Part shown: positions 1-11,068 of the stretch, piece by piece | How the letters are laid out: each line of letters starts with the position of its first letter | How positions within the stretch are numbered: position 1 is the first letter of the stretch | Source of the DNA: Eutreptiella sp. 'Long Island Sound 2002' | Taxonomy: Eukaryota; Euglenozoa; Euglenophyceae; Eutreptiales; Eutreptiaceae | Assembly: GCA_964036045.1 (NCBI GenBank) | Contig: OZ038380.1 | Span: forward strand, 70,540,186-70,604,185 | Direction of reading: 5' to 3' | Length of the DNA: 64,000 bases | Notes under the pieces: model-generated | The model's input: the letters and a program-made list of their open reading frames with translations, nothing else | Database searches by the model: none | Told to the model about the DNA's origin: nothing | Translations under genes and position numbers: made by a program

Positions 1-474
1 CAACCACACGGAGACGTTGCTTCAACACATCCAACTTGGGATACGCAAGGAAAGTGTCCAAGTCGCTGCGCAACTGTAACAAAACCATGGCAGTACAGCT
101 GAGGCTCCGGTTGGGGTAACGGGGTGAAAGAGCAAAGCGGCGACAATAGAAATTGTCAACCCAAACAATGTGTTGGAATTGTTTTACCAGGTCCTAGAGA
201 TCCTGAGCCATCTGGCAAGCACGTTGATGTGTGTTGCCAACATTATACGTACAAGCTCCCAAGTGGGAGAGTTTCCTCCTTACTCACCTAGACATAGCAA
301 CATCATTTACTGGACGGTAAGCCCTGGGCTTGTGACATTTGTGCATCAAACGCCACAGGTGGAATGCATCTATGCAAAAGGGGGAGTACCAGTGGGGGGG
401 GGGGGGGGGACGCACCACTCTTTTTTGCCAACCATGCCTGTCGAACGTCGCCAAGCGAGCGCCGAGTCCTTGCA

Positions 475-1391
475 TCACCCCGAAGCCCGGATACCCACTG
501 TACGAAAGCTCCACGTCCCCCACTTGTTCCGTCGTCCTGCACAGCATGTCCAGTTAACTTCTCCACACGAGAGTAGTTCGGCAGAGTTGATAGCAACTTG
601 CAGAATGGCTTGGGATCCATTGTGCAGCTGCCAAGGGGACCCATGAGGTAGAGAAGTACTTGGGTAGGTGTTGCCCAACAACCTGAGAGTCCATTGACTC
701 CGATACCAGGAAGAGGTTTGGGACAAGAACGCTTTGCATATCGTTCTTGATGTCCCGTGGGCCAGAACGGGAGCAGCAAAAGAGATAGCAAGTGCGCCAG
801 TAAAATGCGACCATTATTGAGGAGATTCCGCTCAAGAAAGCTTTGCAGAGCGTTCTTGACCATTGTTCTAGTTTTGAAGGCTTTTGAAGCATTCACAATA
901 ATAATCTGTGCGGACAAGCACCATACCTTGTGGCAACTGAGATAATGCAGCATCCAAGCAATAAATGACCAAGATGCCAAGCAGGAAGATAACCCAAAGT
1001 TGTCTTTGTCAAGAGAAGTACCCCTGAGTGGACGGCAACAACACGACATTGGCAAAGGCGTTCACAATATTGAAGTAATGGGTGATGTAACTGTTAACCA
1101 CACTCAACAACAGACCAAACAACATGGGCAAATACAACAGTGTAGAACCATTGCATGGGGGGTGTTTGAAATGGATTTTAGTAGAAAGAACGCTCTGCAG
1201 ACCGGTCTTGAACACAGACTCCATACATCATGGCATGAATAAGCAATTTGTACACAGGAGTAAAATTCAAGCAGTGTGGGGTTGTACCGGAGGAAATGCA
1301 GCAAATATAGTAAGTTATGCGAGTAGTAGAGGAATTTTGGAACAAGAACGCTCTGCAGAGCGTTCTTGTTGCCAATACCCAGTACAAGCAT
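475..1391 (-). CDS. possible membrane-protein fragments, broken frame
   Basis: The minus strand carries several hydrophobic stretches in two frames, for example around 980-1005 (LWVIFLLGILVIY) and 1090-1130 (LYLPMLFGLLLSVV), that look like transmembrane helices. The frame is interrupted by TGA at 1009-1011 and 832-834 and by TAG at about 870, so no single intact product can be drawn. The interruptions coincide with dispersed palindromes (see the repeat entries at 724, 833, 1186 and 1341), which may be insertions or lie in introns. I do not recognise a family. This may be a decayed or intron-split gene, or chance hydrophobic ORFs. Confidence 0.25.
724..1213. repeat. three diverged copies of the AAGAACGCTCTGCAG palindrome
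   Basis: Copies at about 724-753 (CAAGAACGCTTTGCA...CGTTCTTGA), 833-860 (CAAGAAAGCTTTGCAGAGCG) and 1186-1213 (AAAGAACGCTCTGCAGACC) share the core of the perfect palindrome at 1341. Start-to-start spacings are about 110, 350 and 155 bp, so they are dispersed rather than tandem. In each copy one arm is better preserved than the other. Confidence 0.7.
1341..1370. repeat. perfect 30-bp palindrome
   Basis: Bases 1341-1370 equal their own reverse complement, centred on CTCTGCAGAG with arms ending in AACAAGAACG/CGTTCTTGTT. Diverged relatives of the same palindrome lie at about 724-753, 833-860 and 1186-1213, so it is a dispersed family rather than a single chance palindrome. Confidence 0.85.
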
Positions 1392-1843
1392 GCTTGTATT
1401 GTGTGTCCGACAGGTAAATAACAGAAGAAAAAGAGCATGTGAAAGAAAAAGGTTATAATGATCCTCTATATGTCACAATGTAGTACATGTTCCGCACACT
1501 CTGTGTGATGTATACAACTCTCTGCATTGACGTGCTACTATGCAGTGACACGCCTGATTCTAGACAGCAACCAAACAGTGTGAAAAAAAGGGGGTGTATA
1601 GTCAGTTTTGAAAATGGACCCTCCGACTCATGTCCGGCAACCATTCGTGACTCGCTTAGAGCCGCCTAAGAATGAAGGTGAGGGAGAGGGTGCCCCTGGC
1701 GCTGCATGAGGGGAATCAACCAGAGGGGGTGGCCAAGGTGGGATGGGGGGCACCCAATAGGGTGCATGGGAGGGCGAGTTTGGAAGAGACTTAGTTTCCA
1801 CCAGCTCGTCCCTCCTAGCCGCCGCACAACATAGGCGAGGGGC

Positions 1844-2365
1844 ATGGCTGGAAGGCAAGGCGTCAAAACTCATGTTGACCCGTGTTCCCACTCCCCGACC
1901 TCCGTAGGCCGGTGGACGCTAGAAAGAAGATGCATATTTATTGGTGCCCGAAATCACCTCGTACATGCTGTTAGGTCAAAACCACACAGGCCTGCATATG
2001 TGAAAACGCCACATCTTCCACCTTTGTTCAGCCCATACCCCAAGGGGTTGAATGTTTGGTTTAGCCCCTTGTTACATCATGATTTTGACCAATACACGCA
2101 TCCTCAAATGAGTTTTTGGTTGGGGCCCCCTACGATCCCCGTTTCTGGCAACCTCAGCGACTCTGTGGCACCCTTGCTGTGGGGTGCAAGTGATGGGGTT
2201 GTGACCGTATACACATACGAGGAGGTAAAGGGCCTTTTTTTTTGTAGCCTCTAGCTTTGCCTAGGGCTGGACAAGGTCCGTGTGAAAGACGCGACATGGC
2301 TGTTTCCAGTAAACATGGCCTACATGTGTTGGGGGGGAAAATGCACTTTTTGCCGCGACCCTTGA
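1844..2365 (+). CDS. uncharacterised protein with one in-frame TAG
   Basis: An ATG at 1844 opens a frame of about 173 codons that ends at TGA 2363-2365, passing through one TAG at 2252-2254. The translation after the TAG (LCLGLD...MAYMCWGGKCTFC) has ordinary composition and carries a CxxC-like end (CTFC), so the TAG is read here as sense. No family is recognised. The T-run followed by GTAG at 2236-2246 could instead be a splice acceptor, so the 3' part might be a second exon. Upstream codons are also open through a TAG, so the start is not certain. Confidence 0.4.
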
Positions 2366-3719
2366 CAGTCCTCGGGTACACTTCGGTCGTTGTTAGCTGA
2401 TCATTGAGTGACAATAGGTGCATGCACAAACCCATGGGGAGCCATGTAGCCCATTCCCACAACTGTGGGGCGGGGAGCCGTGGTCAGGGGGGCCAAGGGG
2501 GCCAAGACTGGACATGGGGGGTGGAGGCGGCATGAAGCCCCATCCCACTGCCCTCCTAGGCACATTGAAGTTTGCAAAATTCAATTCAAAATCGGGCAGG
2601 CTGAACGCTGGTCCCGCCCCTTTGGGACAGCAGGGGTGGCAGGTCAGCTCCACAGGCACAAAGTGGGCTGGAGTGTTCTCCTCACCCTTCGGCTGTCCCT
2701 GAGCCCCAACGTGGAACACAGTCTCGGGGGGCGGGGGGGGAGGGCGGGCTGGGCAGTGAGTTGACAAACCACCGATGTCCCTGACGCAGGGCAGATGCAA
2801 AGCGGTCTACTTCCTCCACCGGAGCGCCGCTGGCCGGTCTATTGCACAGGTACAGCGGGTCTACAATTTGTGGCGATGAAGGACTCCTCCAAGAAACCGG
2901 AAAACTTTGCCACCCCTGTCCCGAGTGTGCTTGTCCTGTACTGGAGGGTGGACTGAAGACGCACTGCAGTTGCAGTCGCGGTGGAGCAGGGGCAATCGCA
3001 CGGGCGACAGCGCAAGAACGGGGTAAGCGGCAGCAAGGGCACGGAGGGCAGGGGCAGTTGGGGGCGCAAGGCCCCCAGACCACAACATGCGGCACACGGG
3101 CAGTTACCTCAATATCAATATTGATGGTCAGCAGCTCATCATCGCCTGCGCCCCCACCGCACTTGCCACCCACACCCGGTTTGCTGGTGCCCCGCGTGCC
3201 TTTGCGGATGGGGCAGGAGCTGCGGCCCCTTGGCACTGACCCGCCGCTGTTGATGCGCTCGGAGACCACTGCACTACTCGTACTGTTGCATCGAACGTGA
3301 GGGGCAGGACTGGGGTAAGGGGCACTGTGACTTCTCCCCAGTGGCTGCCGGTGCCCAGTCGCCAGACCCAGACAGTCTGTCGGTCTCCGTTCGTGAAATT
3401 CCGTGGCTAGATCTACATTGCGCCCTGAACACGAGAGACAGAGCTGTGCGACTTGAAAACCTCAAGACGAACACAGGTTTTGCTGCCGGGTGTCCTCATT
3501 GGCATCATGCACTCTCCCAAAGAGAAAAAAATGACGCTGCTGCAGATTAGGAGTAGGGACGCGCAAGAAGCAGTTGGGGCAGGGTCTTGCACCGAGGGCT
3601 GTGGCCTGAGGGAATGATCTGACACTCCCTTGTGTTGATGCCATGGTGTGTGTGTGTGTGTGTGTGTGTGTGCCAAAAAAATTGTGGGCCGCTTGAGCCC
3701 AGCCGCTCCTGGTCCTGGT
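2366..3719. other. no secure gene; G/C-tract-rich stretch with a GT microsatellite
   Basis: This stretch has many C and G runs and open frames on both strands, none with a recognisable domain. A plus-strand piece at about 2763-2957 (LYWRVD then TGA) has ordinary protein composition and could be an exon remnant. Bases 3641-3672 are a (GT)n microsatellite; the (CA)n reading on the other strand gives the artefact HTHTHT peptides. Confidence 0.5.
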
Positions 3720-6118
3720 GGAGCGTGACGGGTGCACAGCATGGCGTGGTGCCACCATCGACATCTACCACGACGGCGACCTGCCGTGGGCCTAGACGGA
3801 GCTGTTCTTCACAGTCCACGACCTGTGTGGCCTAGGGGTGGCCCTGCGGGGCGGAGTGGACAGCACGTCCAGCTCCCGAGCGAGCACTAGTGGTTGTGGC
3901 CGGGTTGAAGCTGGCATTGCCGTGCCACCGTACTCCTCAAGGCCACAGCGCTTTGGACTAGTTCGCGGCGGGCACCCTTGGAGCTACTGCAAGCCCCCCA
4001 ATACCCCCTCCATTTCCTGCTCCTCTTTCTCTAGTCCCCGAGCCGGCAGCCCCATTGGCCGGCTCCGTGTATGCATACGCGCCAGCCACACCGGTCGCCG
4101 TGGGGTTCCAGCGAAGTTCCCTGCAAGTGCCTCGCGCGCGGTGCGCATCTCCCACTTGGGCCATGTCGACCTCACGGAGCTGTCCTTGGTCATGGTGCAT
4201 GCGCTGGGTGTCCCATCCACGTCATTGATGAGGACCACAAACGTGACTTTGGCTTTGCAACAGTACCGGACCTCAAGTGTGCGGAGATCTTCATGGGCGA
4301 CTCTGTCGGCCAGCAAGACCACGTCATCTCCCTGGGGAAGACCGCGGCCCTCGCACTGCTTTCGGCGGGCTCCAACGAACCGTTTGTGCACGCCCCCCGT
4401 CAAGCCCTCACTACTCCCCCCTCCCAACACTAGCCTGGCACGCCGGAGAACAAAGAGGGCAAGCGCCCACTGCACCGGCCGAACAAGCCAAACAATAAAA
4501 AGGCGACCTCAGCGTTGCAGGCGTGCGCCCCCCACACGCAGGCCCACCATCCCTGGGCCCATGCAGCCGCCTACGCCCCCCAATTGATGCCCCCCCCCCC
4601 CCGCCCAGCAGTGGAGACATGGATGCTCCCGGACAAGAGAGTGGTCGAGACCGCGCGCGGTATGCCGTGGGACACGTCGCAACGCCCCTGATTGGCCCTG
4701 CTCCAGTGCCTTCCCCCCTAAGATAGCAACCCTCCACACCGTCATCCAAGCGGTATGCGCCCAGCAGGCCCGGTCCTCATGGTCCGGCCTCCGCCCCGTC
4801 CTTGACGCCCTTGACGACCTTGCGGCCGCCTCCCCCCCCCCCCCCCCCGCTAACACCCCGGCATGGATGTATTCGGTGTGGCACCGTGCACTCCATCCGC
4901 CCAGCCGCCCTGCGGTGCCTGCACCACCGCACAAAGGTTTTCCTGCAAGTACGTACTGCGCCACTCCCTAACCCCCCTCTCCTCCAGCTCCCCTCGCCCC
5001 TCCAAGCCGCTGCCCGCGACCGTCTCGCATGCCCCCCCCCCCCCCCTGCACATGCCCCTCCCAGCACTCCTCACCTTGCGCGCCTGGCTCCAAAAGGTCC
5101 TAGCGATGGCCGTGGGCCGCCGCATCGCGGTCACCCCCCGTACCGGCATGAGGACTCGTTGATCCTATTTTGGGAACCCTGCTCACGCCCCCGCAGCCCC
5201 GCCCCCTTCCCCTGCCCGGTGACATACTGCTCGGATAGCCTGCCCCTCGAAGGGTACACCCTCGCCCCCGCCTACCCCCCTCAACTCTTCCTGCATGCCG
5301 CCCCCACCCCGTGCGGCATGTGTGGACGTCTGCGCATTTGGATGGCAGACCCGGTGCGACCTTCCCCCGCCCCTGGGGCAGCAGCACTTTTCTGTGTTGG
5401 GGGTGTCCGACCATCGCACGTCATAACCACGGCTTGCGGCTCCTGCATGACGGGCTACCAGCTCGGCCTCCCCTCCAAGATGCGGTCCCAGCCTCCCGCC
5501 TCCCCTTCGAAGCCGTGTGCGCCCAGCCCAATACGGCCTTGTACGAGTCCCCGGCCTGGGATCAGGCCCTGCGTGTGACCAATCCCTTGGGACTGCCTGC
5601 AGCCCTGCAGCGGTCCCCCTCACAGCACTCGTCAGCAATTTGGGGGGTCTGCGACACCAGTCCCACCTACTGCACAGCTGACTCCTTACCCTAGGTCCCA
5701 ACGTGATCCTCCTCGAAGAGACGTGGGTCCCCTACGCCGTGGCGGAGGCGCTGCCCAATGACCACACGGTGTATGGGTCCGCGCACAACGGCGTTGGCGC
5801 CGGCTGCGTTGTTGCTTGGCCCGGTCCCTTTGCTGCCCCGGCGGCATCAGTAGCATGCAAGACTATGTACATTAGCAAGTAGTGTTGCTGCCCCTCCATG
5901 GCGACATCGTGACCTTGGTAGTCAAGGTCTATTTCCAGCACAAGCTCCCACCGTTTGGAAGTAGCCACCACCTGCGCCACATCGCCACCCTGGAGGCCGC
6001 GAGCAGCTCGACTTGGATGCCGTTGGTAAGCGGCCTCAACATGGCGACGACTACAGGCACTGCCCTCCATGCCGCCATAGCACATCACAGTGTAGTGAAA
6101 CCGAGAAGGGGGTAGCGG
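3720..6118 (+). pseudogene. decayed non-LTR retroelement 5' region with endonuclease-like remnant
   Basis: Plus-strand coding pieces run in changing frames. The first (VERDGCTAWRGATIDIYHDG) crosses an in-frame TAG at 3793-3795. A second (HVIDEDHKRDFGFATVPD) crosses a TAG at 4431-4433 and ends at TGA 4689-4691. C-rich pieces follow. From about 5697 a segment (NVILLEETWVPYAVAEALP, then a Gly-rich turn) and from 5882 another (HGDIVTLVVKVYFQ) resemble the N-terminal half of the apurinic-type endonuclease domain of non-LTR retrotransposons (pattern ILLQETW, then a nVY strand). Frame changes fall at C homopolymers. The end at about 6.1 kb has no reverse transcriptase after it, so the copy is truncated or broken. 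The endonuclease call rests on short motifs only. Confidence 0.45.
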
Positions 6119-6119
6119 G

Positions 6120-6328
6120 AACCCCCCCCCCCCTTCTCGGATTGGGTTGACCCCAACTCCAAACCAAACACATGTAGGTGGTCCAATTGGACGGGGGCTG
6201 TTTTAACAGCCTCTTGGGTGCCTACATGTGGAAATTTTTCGGTCCCTGTCCAAACGGCCCAAATGGGCCATTTTTGTATTTGCCTTCTTGGACCTCCCCG
6301 GGGGGTTCGCAGAGGCACTTTCTGATTG
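6120..6328 (-). other. intergenic; short minus ORF 6085-6318
   Basis: A 77-codon minus ORF (MPLRTPRGGPRRQIQ...) ends in TGA at 6085-6087 and lies just downstream, in its own direction, of the GAACCCC motif array. It overlaps the end of the retroelement remnant and matches no family I know. Otherwise nothing is recognisable. Confidence 0.25.
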
Positions 6329-6420
6329 GGAACCCCTTCTCAAAATGACTTCTTGGCCTACGTTCTGATCAAGAACCCCTTCTCAAAATGACTTCTCGGA
6401 CCCCCTTCCTGATTTTGAAC
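6329..6420. repeat. GAACCCCTTCTCA motif array (copy 1)
   Basis: Two copies of a ~43-bp unit (GAACCCCTTCTCAAAATGAC, then TTCTTGG or TTCTCGG) lie at 6329 and 6372, preceded or joined by TTCTGAT pieces. Related arrays occur at 8181-8290, 9830-9985 and 41030-41165, with single copies at 37936 and 38480. All are written in the same orientation on the plus strand. Confidence 0.75.
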
Positions 6421-8100
6421 GTGCACAATTGGCGCCATAAAAGCTAATTCCCCAAGGCCATGTTATTCACTCCTATTCATCTTTTGCCCTCTTCCTGTCC
6501 TGGTAGATGGGCTCCCAACACGTTTTAGCTCGACATCCAATCCATACATGTTGAGCAAATGCCGCATGCCCCTCACAGAGCCACGTGGATTCTTCGACGA
6601 CCACCCACGGAAAGTATTTTGAATGTGCACTTTATAGGACGAGTTCCTCCTCTCGGTCCACACCGAAGTAAAGAAGTACATTGTGCGGTACTTCCGCACA
6701 GACCATCCACTATGGCACACCGTCCGATGCACCCATACCGTTGCCTTCCACCCCATTAACTTCCAACATTGCACCAATTTTTTGGCCCATCTTTTGGCTT
6801 CCTCAACTTGGCGATACGAACGGTAGACCTTTTTCCTTTACAAGGTGTGAAGGTGGGTTAGGGCAAGCAACATGGTCTGCACTACGGTGTACACCTTTAT
6901 TGCCCCATTGGGGGCCTTACCATTGGGGTAGTACTCCTTGAGTAGGTCAACTACTCTTTGTTGGTATTGAGTGTCATCTAGAAAGACACGCGCGGAAGTT
7001 CGGTCAAAGGCGTCCTTCTTTGTTGGACGCAAGGCCACACGGTCCGCTTGGGGGATGTTTTGTGAGGCTTGCATCAAGTCGCCCCGCACATCCTTTGGGC
7101 GGCCAATCGCTCCCTGGCCGTCTTCTTCTTGCACCCAAGAGGAGACATCCCCTTGCAACCTCTTTTGGGTTGCATTGCAAAGGCGGGCGGTTGCATGGGC
7201 ATAGTCCTCAACACGCCGCGGGGGCGGGGTGGCCCGGAGGAAGGCCCCCAACCTCACTTGTTCATTAACCCCCTCTACCGGTTCCAAGGTGTCATGGTCG
7301 TCACACGACCAACACTTTCCGTCCGGGGAGTAGCTGGCGACCTGCATGCCCTTGCAGTCGCCCGTCATGCCCACCTCATACCCCAAAATTGTGCCGTCCT
7401 CCAAGGACACATTGCAGTTCGACTGCAAATGTTCAATTTGGGCGTTGAGCCCTGCCTCGGCGTCCATTGCACACAGACGACCACGGTCGTCACTGCCATC
7501 CATGACCCACCACGGTACCCAATTGTCTGGGTTCCCCGCACTGGCCGGGCCACCAGGCCAAACCCCAACAAACACATCGCAGCGGGTGGCAGCGGCCCGC
7601 CACAACGGCGTGGCGTCCATGCATACCAACACGGGGATCTTGTTTGTGCCCCTTGGGGGGGTGAACACCCCTTGTTCTTGTGCAAGGCACACTTGCTCAC
7701 CTACAAGATCCGCCAAAGACACCGCAACCGCCGCACGTTTCTTGCCCCCGTGTCCCCGCACACTCACGGCCACGGCATCACATGGCGTTATCGCACGCCT
7801 TGCCTCCTACAACTCATCACGAGTGCACCTACGAGGCAACTGCAATGTCTGTCGCATAGACAGTTGCATTGCGCGAGCACGGCACAACACATCAACGGCA
7901 TATCCGTTGACGTGTGCAGCCGCTGCCATCACCTCCCCTGCATTGTCCATACTGCCACCCACCAGGGAAACCACACCGGTGGCATTGCGCCGAAAAGACA
8001 CCACCGGATCTTGGAGGATTGCGTGCACCAGCCGCTGCGCCAGTGCAAGCTGTTCACGTTGCTGGTCTGACCGAAGTTAAAAGTAGGGCTTGCGCAGCAT
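6340..8100 (-). CDS. DDE-type transposase-like protein (KDZ/CACTA-like), UAR codons in frame
   Basis: One minus frame runs from ATG 8100 and contains TAA at 8077-8079, TAG at 7807-7809, TAA at 6838-6840 and TAA at 6463-6465; the first TGA is at 6340-6342. Reading UAR as Gln gives one protein of about 585 residues. Its core has the layout of large eukaryotic cut-and-paste transposases: LVCMDATPL near 7615, a WWVMDGSDD stretch near 7500, a GDCKGM segment followed by CWSC near 7310-7350, and, after the TAA at 6838, a basic segment (WKLMGWKATVWVH) near 6745. That the C-terminal segment follows the core in the same frame supports the TAA as sense. The family assignment (KDZ or TNP2-like) is tentative; the transposase-like character is more secure. 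The true end could be the TAA at 6463 if some UAR still stop. Confidence 0.55.
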
Positions 8101-8180
8101 TTTGCCAGCCTCAGCCACAAAGGAGGTCACCATGCGGTCCATCTAGAAAACTTAGGCACATGGTGTCTAAATAGGAAGTG

Positions 8181-8290
8181 CCCGGGAACCCCGTTTCAGG
8201 GACCCCTTTCTGATTAGGAACCCCTTCCCAGATTGACTTCTCGGGTAACTTTCTGATCAAGAAACCCTTCTCAGATTGACTTGTCGGATA
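8181..8290. repeat. GAACCCCTTCTCA motif array (copy 2)
   Basis: Three related units (GAACCCCGTTTCAGGGACCC, GAACCCCTTCCCAGATTGAC, GAAACCCTTCTCAGATTGAC) are separated by TTCTGAT and TTTCTGATC. They lie within 200 bp upstream of the ATG of the minus gene at 8100, a position that would suit promoter or 5'-UTR elements. Confidence 0.7.
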
Positions 8291-8579
8291 ACTTTCGGAT
8301 TTGAGGCCATGCGCTATTTTTCAAGACTAATGCTTCATGTTCGAGACACGTTACCGCTGTGCATAAGACAGGTGCACACACGGGGGGGGGGTCCCCCGCC
8401 CTCCCCCACAACAAGAGACTCCGTGGAACAAACAGGCACAACCGTCCTTCACCTGTTTGCTTGACGATGGCCCACATTCTGACACTTTTTGCCAAAAGGG
8501 AGCTGTGTACAAAAGAGACAGATAGTGGAAGCCAGCCGCAGCAAACTTGCTGCAAGGCGGGCAACGTTGCGCACAATGA

Positions 8580-8691
<112 letters not shown>

Positions 8692-8776
8692 ATATATGGG
8701 TGTACTTGTGTGCGCACTTAGCTGCCGCGCACCGGGTGCTCAGCGGCTACCTACTGACGTAGAGGCGCGATTCCCG

Positions 8777-9727
8777 TCACCAAAACCTGTGACTGCCGCA
8801 AACCCTCTGTCCAAAGCCCGCTCTCGTACCTGCATTGTCACGTTCCGATTGCAGCCATGAGTTTTCCTCCGTGAGACGCACCACATCCGTCCGAAGGCCC
8901 GCTGTCTTTGCCTTTGCGTGATCCGCTGCTTGTTGCAATACGCCCACGCTGCTCTGCCAATGATCAACCCGTTGCTGGAGAGTGTCCTTCTCCTTGCCGA
9001 GACACGCAATCGGGGCCTCTTGGGACCCTAGCTTGGGTTTCACCACCTGTTGGACAGCCGTCTTTCGGGCAAAGGACACCTGTGCGCAAAGGTCATCAAC
9101 AGTGCGCTAATCAAGGGTCACGGCACCCTGGCCCACCTTGTGATCATGCTCCAGCTTGCTCCGTTTGTGTGGTGCCGGCATTACACAGGGCGGTTCACCG
9201 TCCCCTTCATCCTCCACCTTCCCATACGTGCGGACGCCCAGACACCCCAATTCGTGCTTTTGCTTATACTCAAACTTCTTGTGCTGTGCATGTCGCAATG
9301 CCATCGCGGACACGTTTGCACCACCCACAGAAGACAGGGAGCTGATCATCTTGGCACCCTTGCGGACCTGCCGCCAATCCTCCCAGGAAATGTGTTCATA
9401 CCTGCCAGACTTGCCATACGCAAACGTTGTGAAGAGCCAAGTATCTGTCCCCGGGGCACCGGTGTTCTCGTATACCACAAGCAGCACACAGCTGAGCTCC
9501 ATGAGGTGTGTCTTGCGCTCCATCCGCCATTGGATACGCAATGCGCATTGCTTGTTCCACTTCATGTTCCCCTGTCCCATGATGCACTTCGGCACAGCCC
9601 GGAACCTCACTTATGCCTTCGGCGGTATCGCCCAACACACATGGGGGCGTGGTCCGACCGCTGTGATCTACACCTGGGACACTTGCGGCCCTTCTGGTCC
9701 ATCCTCTGCTACAGGCCCATCGCCCAT
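8777..9727 (-). CDS. coiled-coil-ended uncharacterised protein with three in-frame UAR codons
   Basis: From ATG 9727 one minus frame reads to TGA 8777-8779 (about 316 codons), crossing TAG 9668-9670, TAA 9611-9613 and TAG 9107-9109. The N-terminus (MGDGPVAEDGPEGPQVS) leads into a basic, tryptophan-containing central part (ISWEDWRQVRKGAKMI). The C-terminal ~90 residues (KEKDTLQQRVDHWQ, then KAKTAGLRTDVVRLTEEN) have heptad-like spacing typical of a coiled coil. No enzyme motif is seen. It shares strand and the upstream GAACCCC motif array with the transposase-like gene at 6340-8100 and could be an accessory protein of the same element, but nothing proves that. Confidence 0.55.
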
Positions 9728-9829
9728 GAGTGATTGCTGATCTACCACCAGTGTCGGCTAGACGTTAGCAGCGACCTACAGGGGCAAACCCGCGTGACAC
9801 GGAACGGAGGGGGTTCTAGGATGTGCTTA

Positions 9830-9985
9830 GGAACCCCATCAGGAACCCAAACTGAGAACCCTTCCTAATCAGGAACCCTGCCGAGAACCCCATTTTAACA
9901 ATCCCTTTTTGATCAGGAACCCTTTCTCAGACGCACTTCTCAACGGACTTCCTCATCGGGAACCCCTTCGCAAAGCACCTTCCTG
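9830..9985. repeat. GAACCCCTTCTCA motif array (copy 3)
   Basis: At least six degenerate units (GGAACCC...CTGAGAACCC, CAGGAACCCTTTCTCAGACG, GGGAACCCCTTCGCAAAGC) are joined by TGATCAG or TCATCGG. The array starts about 100 bp upstream of the ATG of the minus gene at 9727. Confidence 0.7.
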
Positions 9986-10261
9986 GCGGACTTCCTGATC
10001 GCATGCCAAACCGATGTTGAGCACTAAAATTAAGCATCCTACAGGCACCAAACCCTCCCGCATATCATGTTAGGCACACGGTATTACAGCAAGGCAGCAC
10101 AGTCAATACCTGCCTATATCTGCACCAGTAGGCTACATCTTCGATGTCTCCGTCAACCAGCCACACGTTAGCCCCATGTGGCGGCATTAGACCCCTAGAC
10201 CCACCTGCAATAGACAAGAATATCAGACATCTTCTTGGACAGACCGCACACACAACATCCC

Positions 10262-10600
10262 TTATTAGACATCAGACATCAGACTTTATACACAATCCTG
10301 CGGCACGGGCCGAGATGACGAGCAGGCCTCCATCGTGCGCTGTGACATGGGACATCCACTGCAGCCAATGCTGGACCCTAGAGGAAGTTGGGAGAAACTA
10401 TCCCTAAATCACCCCCCCCCTGCCGTTGTCCACACCAAATTCTTCACAGGAAACACCCCCCCGTGACCCACCCATCCCCCCACCCCACTATCGGGTGCCT
10501 TCCGTCCCCCCCCAAGGAAAAAAGGCGCCACAAAAAACGGAAAACACAAACCCCCCCCCGTTTGGAAAACAATTGCACACCTGTTCTTGACAACAAACAG
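10262..10600. repeat. left inverted repeat of the candidate giant element
   Basis: Two blocks match the reverse complement of 38860-39110. The outer block (AGACATCAGACATCAGAC at about 10265) matches TCTGATGTCTGATGTCTGAT near 39056. The inner block (about 10425-10585) carries TTGTCCACACCAAATTCTTC, then CCCCAAGGAAAAAAGGCGCC, then CGGAAAACACAAACC and CCGTTTGGAAAACAATTG, all present inverted near 38870-38970. The blocks differ by insertions and C-run length. TATACACAATCCTGC follows the outer block here and recurs in the same orientation at about 39092. Confidence 0.7.
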
Positions 10601-11068
10601 CACCTGTGACAATTAGAAACATGGCAACACAAAAAAAAAACCACTTTGAGCACCACAACGGGGCAATGGGGAAAATGGGTGAGCAGCAAAAGTGGCCAGG
10701 AAAAAATAGACTTTGGGAAAGGGAAAGGGGAAAGGGGAAAGGGGAAAGGGGAAAGGGGAAAAGGGAAAGGGGAAAATGTGGGAGCAGAAAAAGTGGGAAA
10801 ATTGAACGACCACCACACAAAACAGCCATACGTAGCACTGAAAACCAAATGGGAAACCTGGGGGAAATGTGCCAAACAGGGAAAGGGGGAGAAATCTCAA
10901 CGGATAGCATCCTGACCATGGCAATTGGCATCAGTTAAATTCGGATCCACAAATAAAATGTTCATGGTACACCACAGAACACCAAATGTGCCAACAAGGA
11001 AAATGGGCAAAATCTTCGAAGAGAGCGCACAACAACAAAAAGGCACATGCAAATACGTGGGCATCCTC
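10601..11068. other. non-coding stretch with a (GGGAAA)n purine tract
   Basis: Bases about 10705-10775 are a GGGAAA/GGGGAAA purine tract, with a shorter echo to about 10800. No gene is recognised. The stretch lies downstream of the hAT-like transposase stop and may be its 3' flank within the element. Confidence 0.6.
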
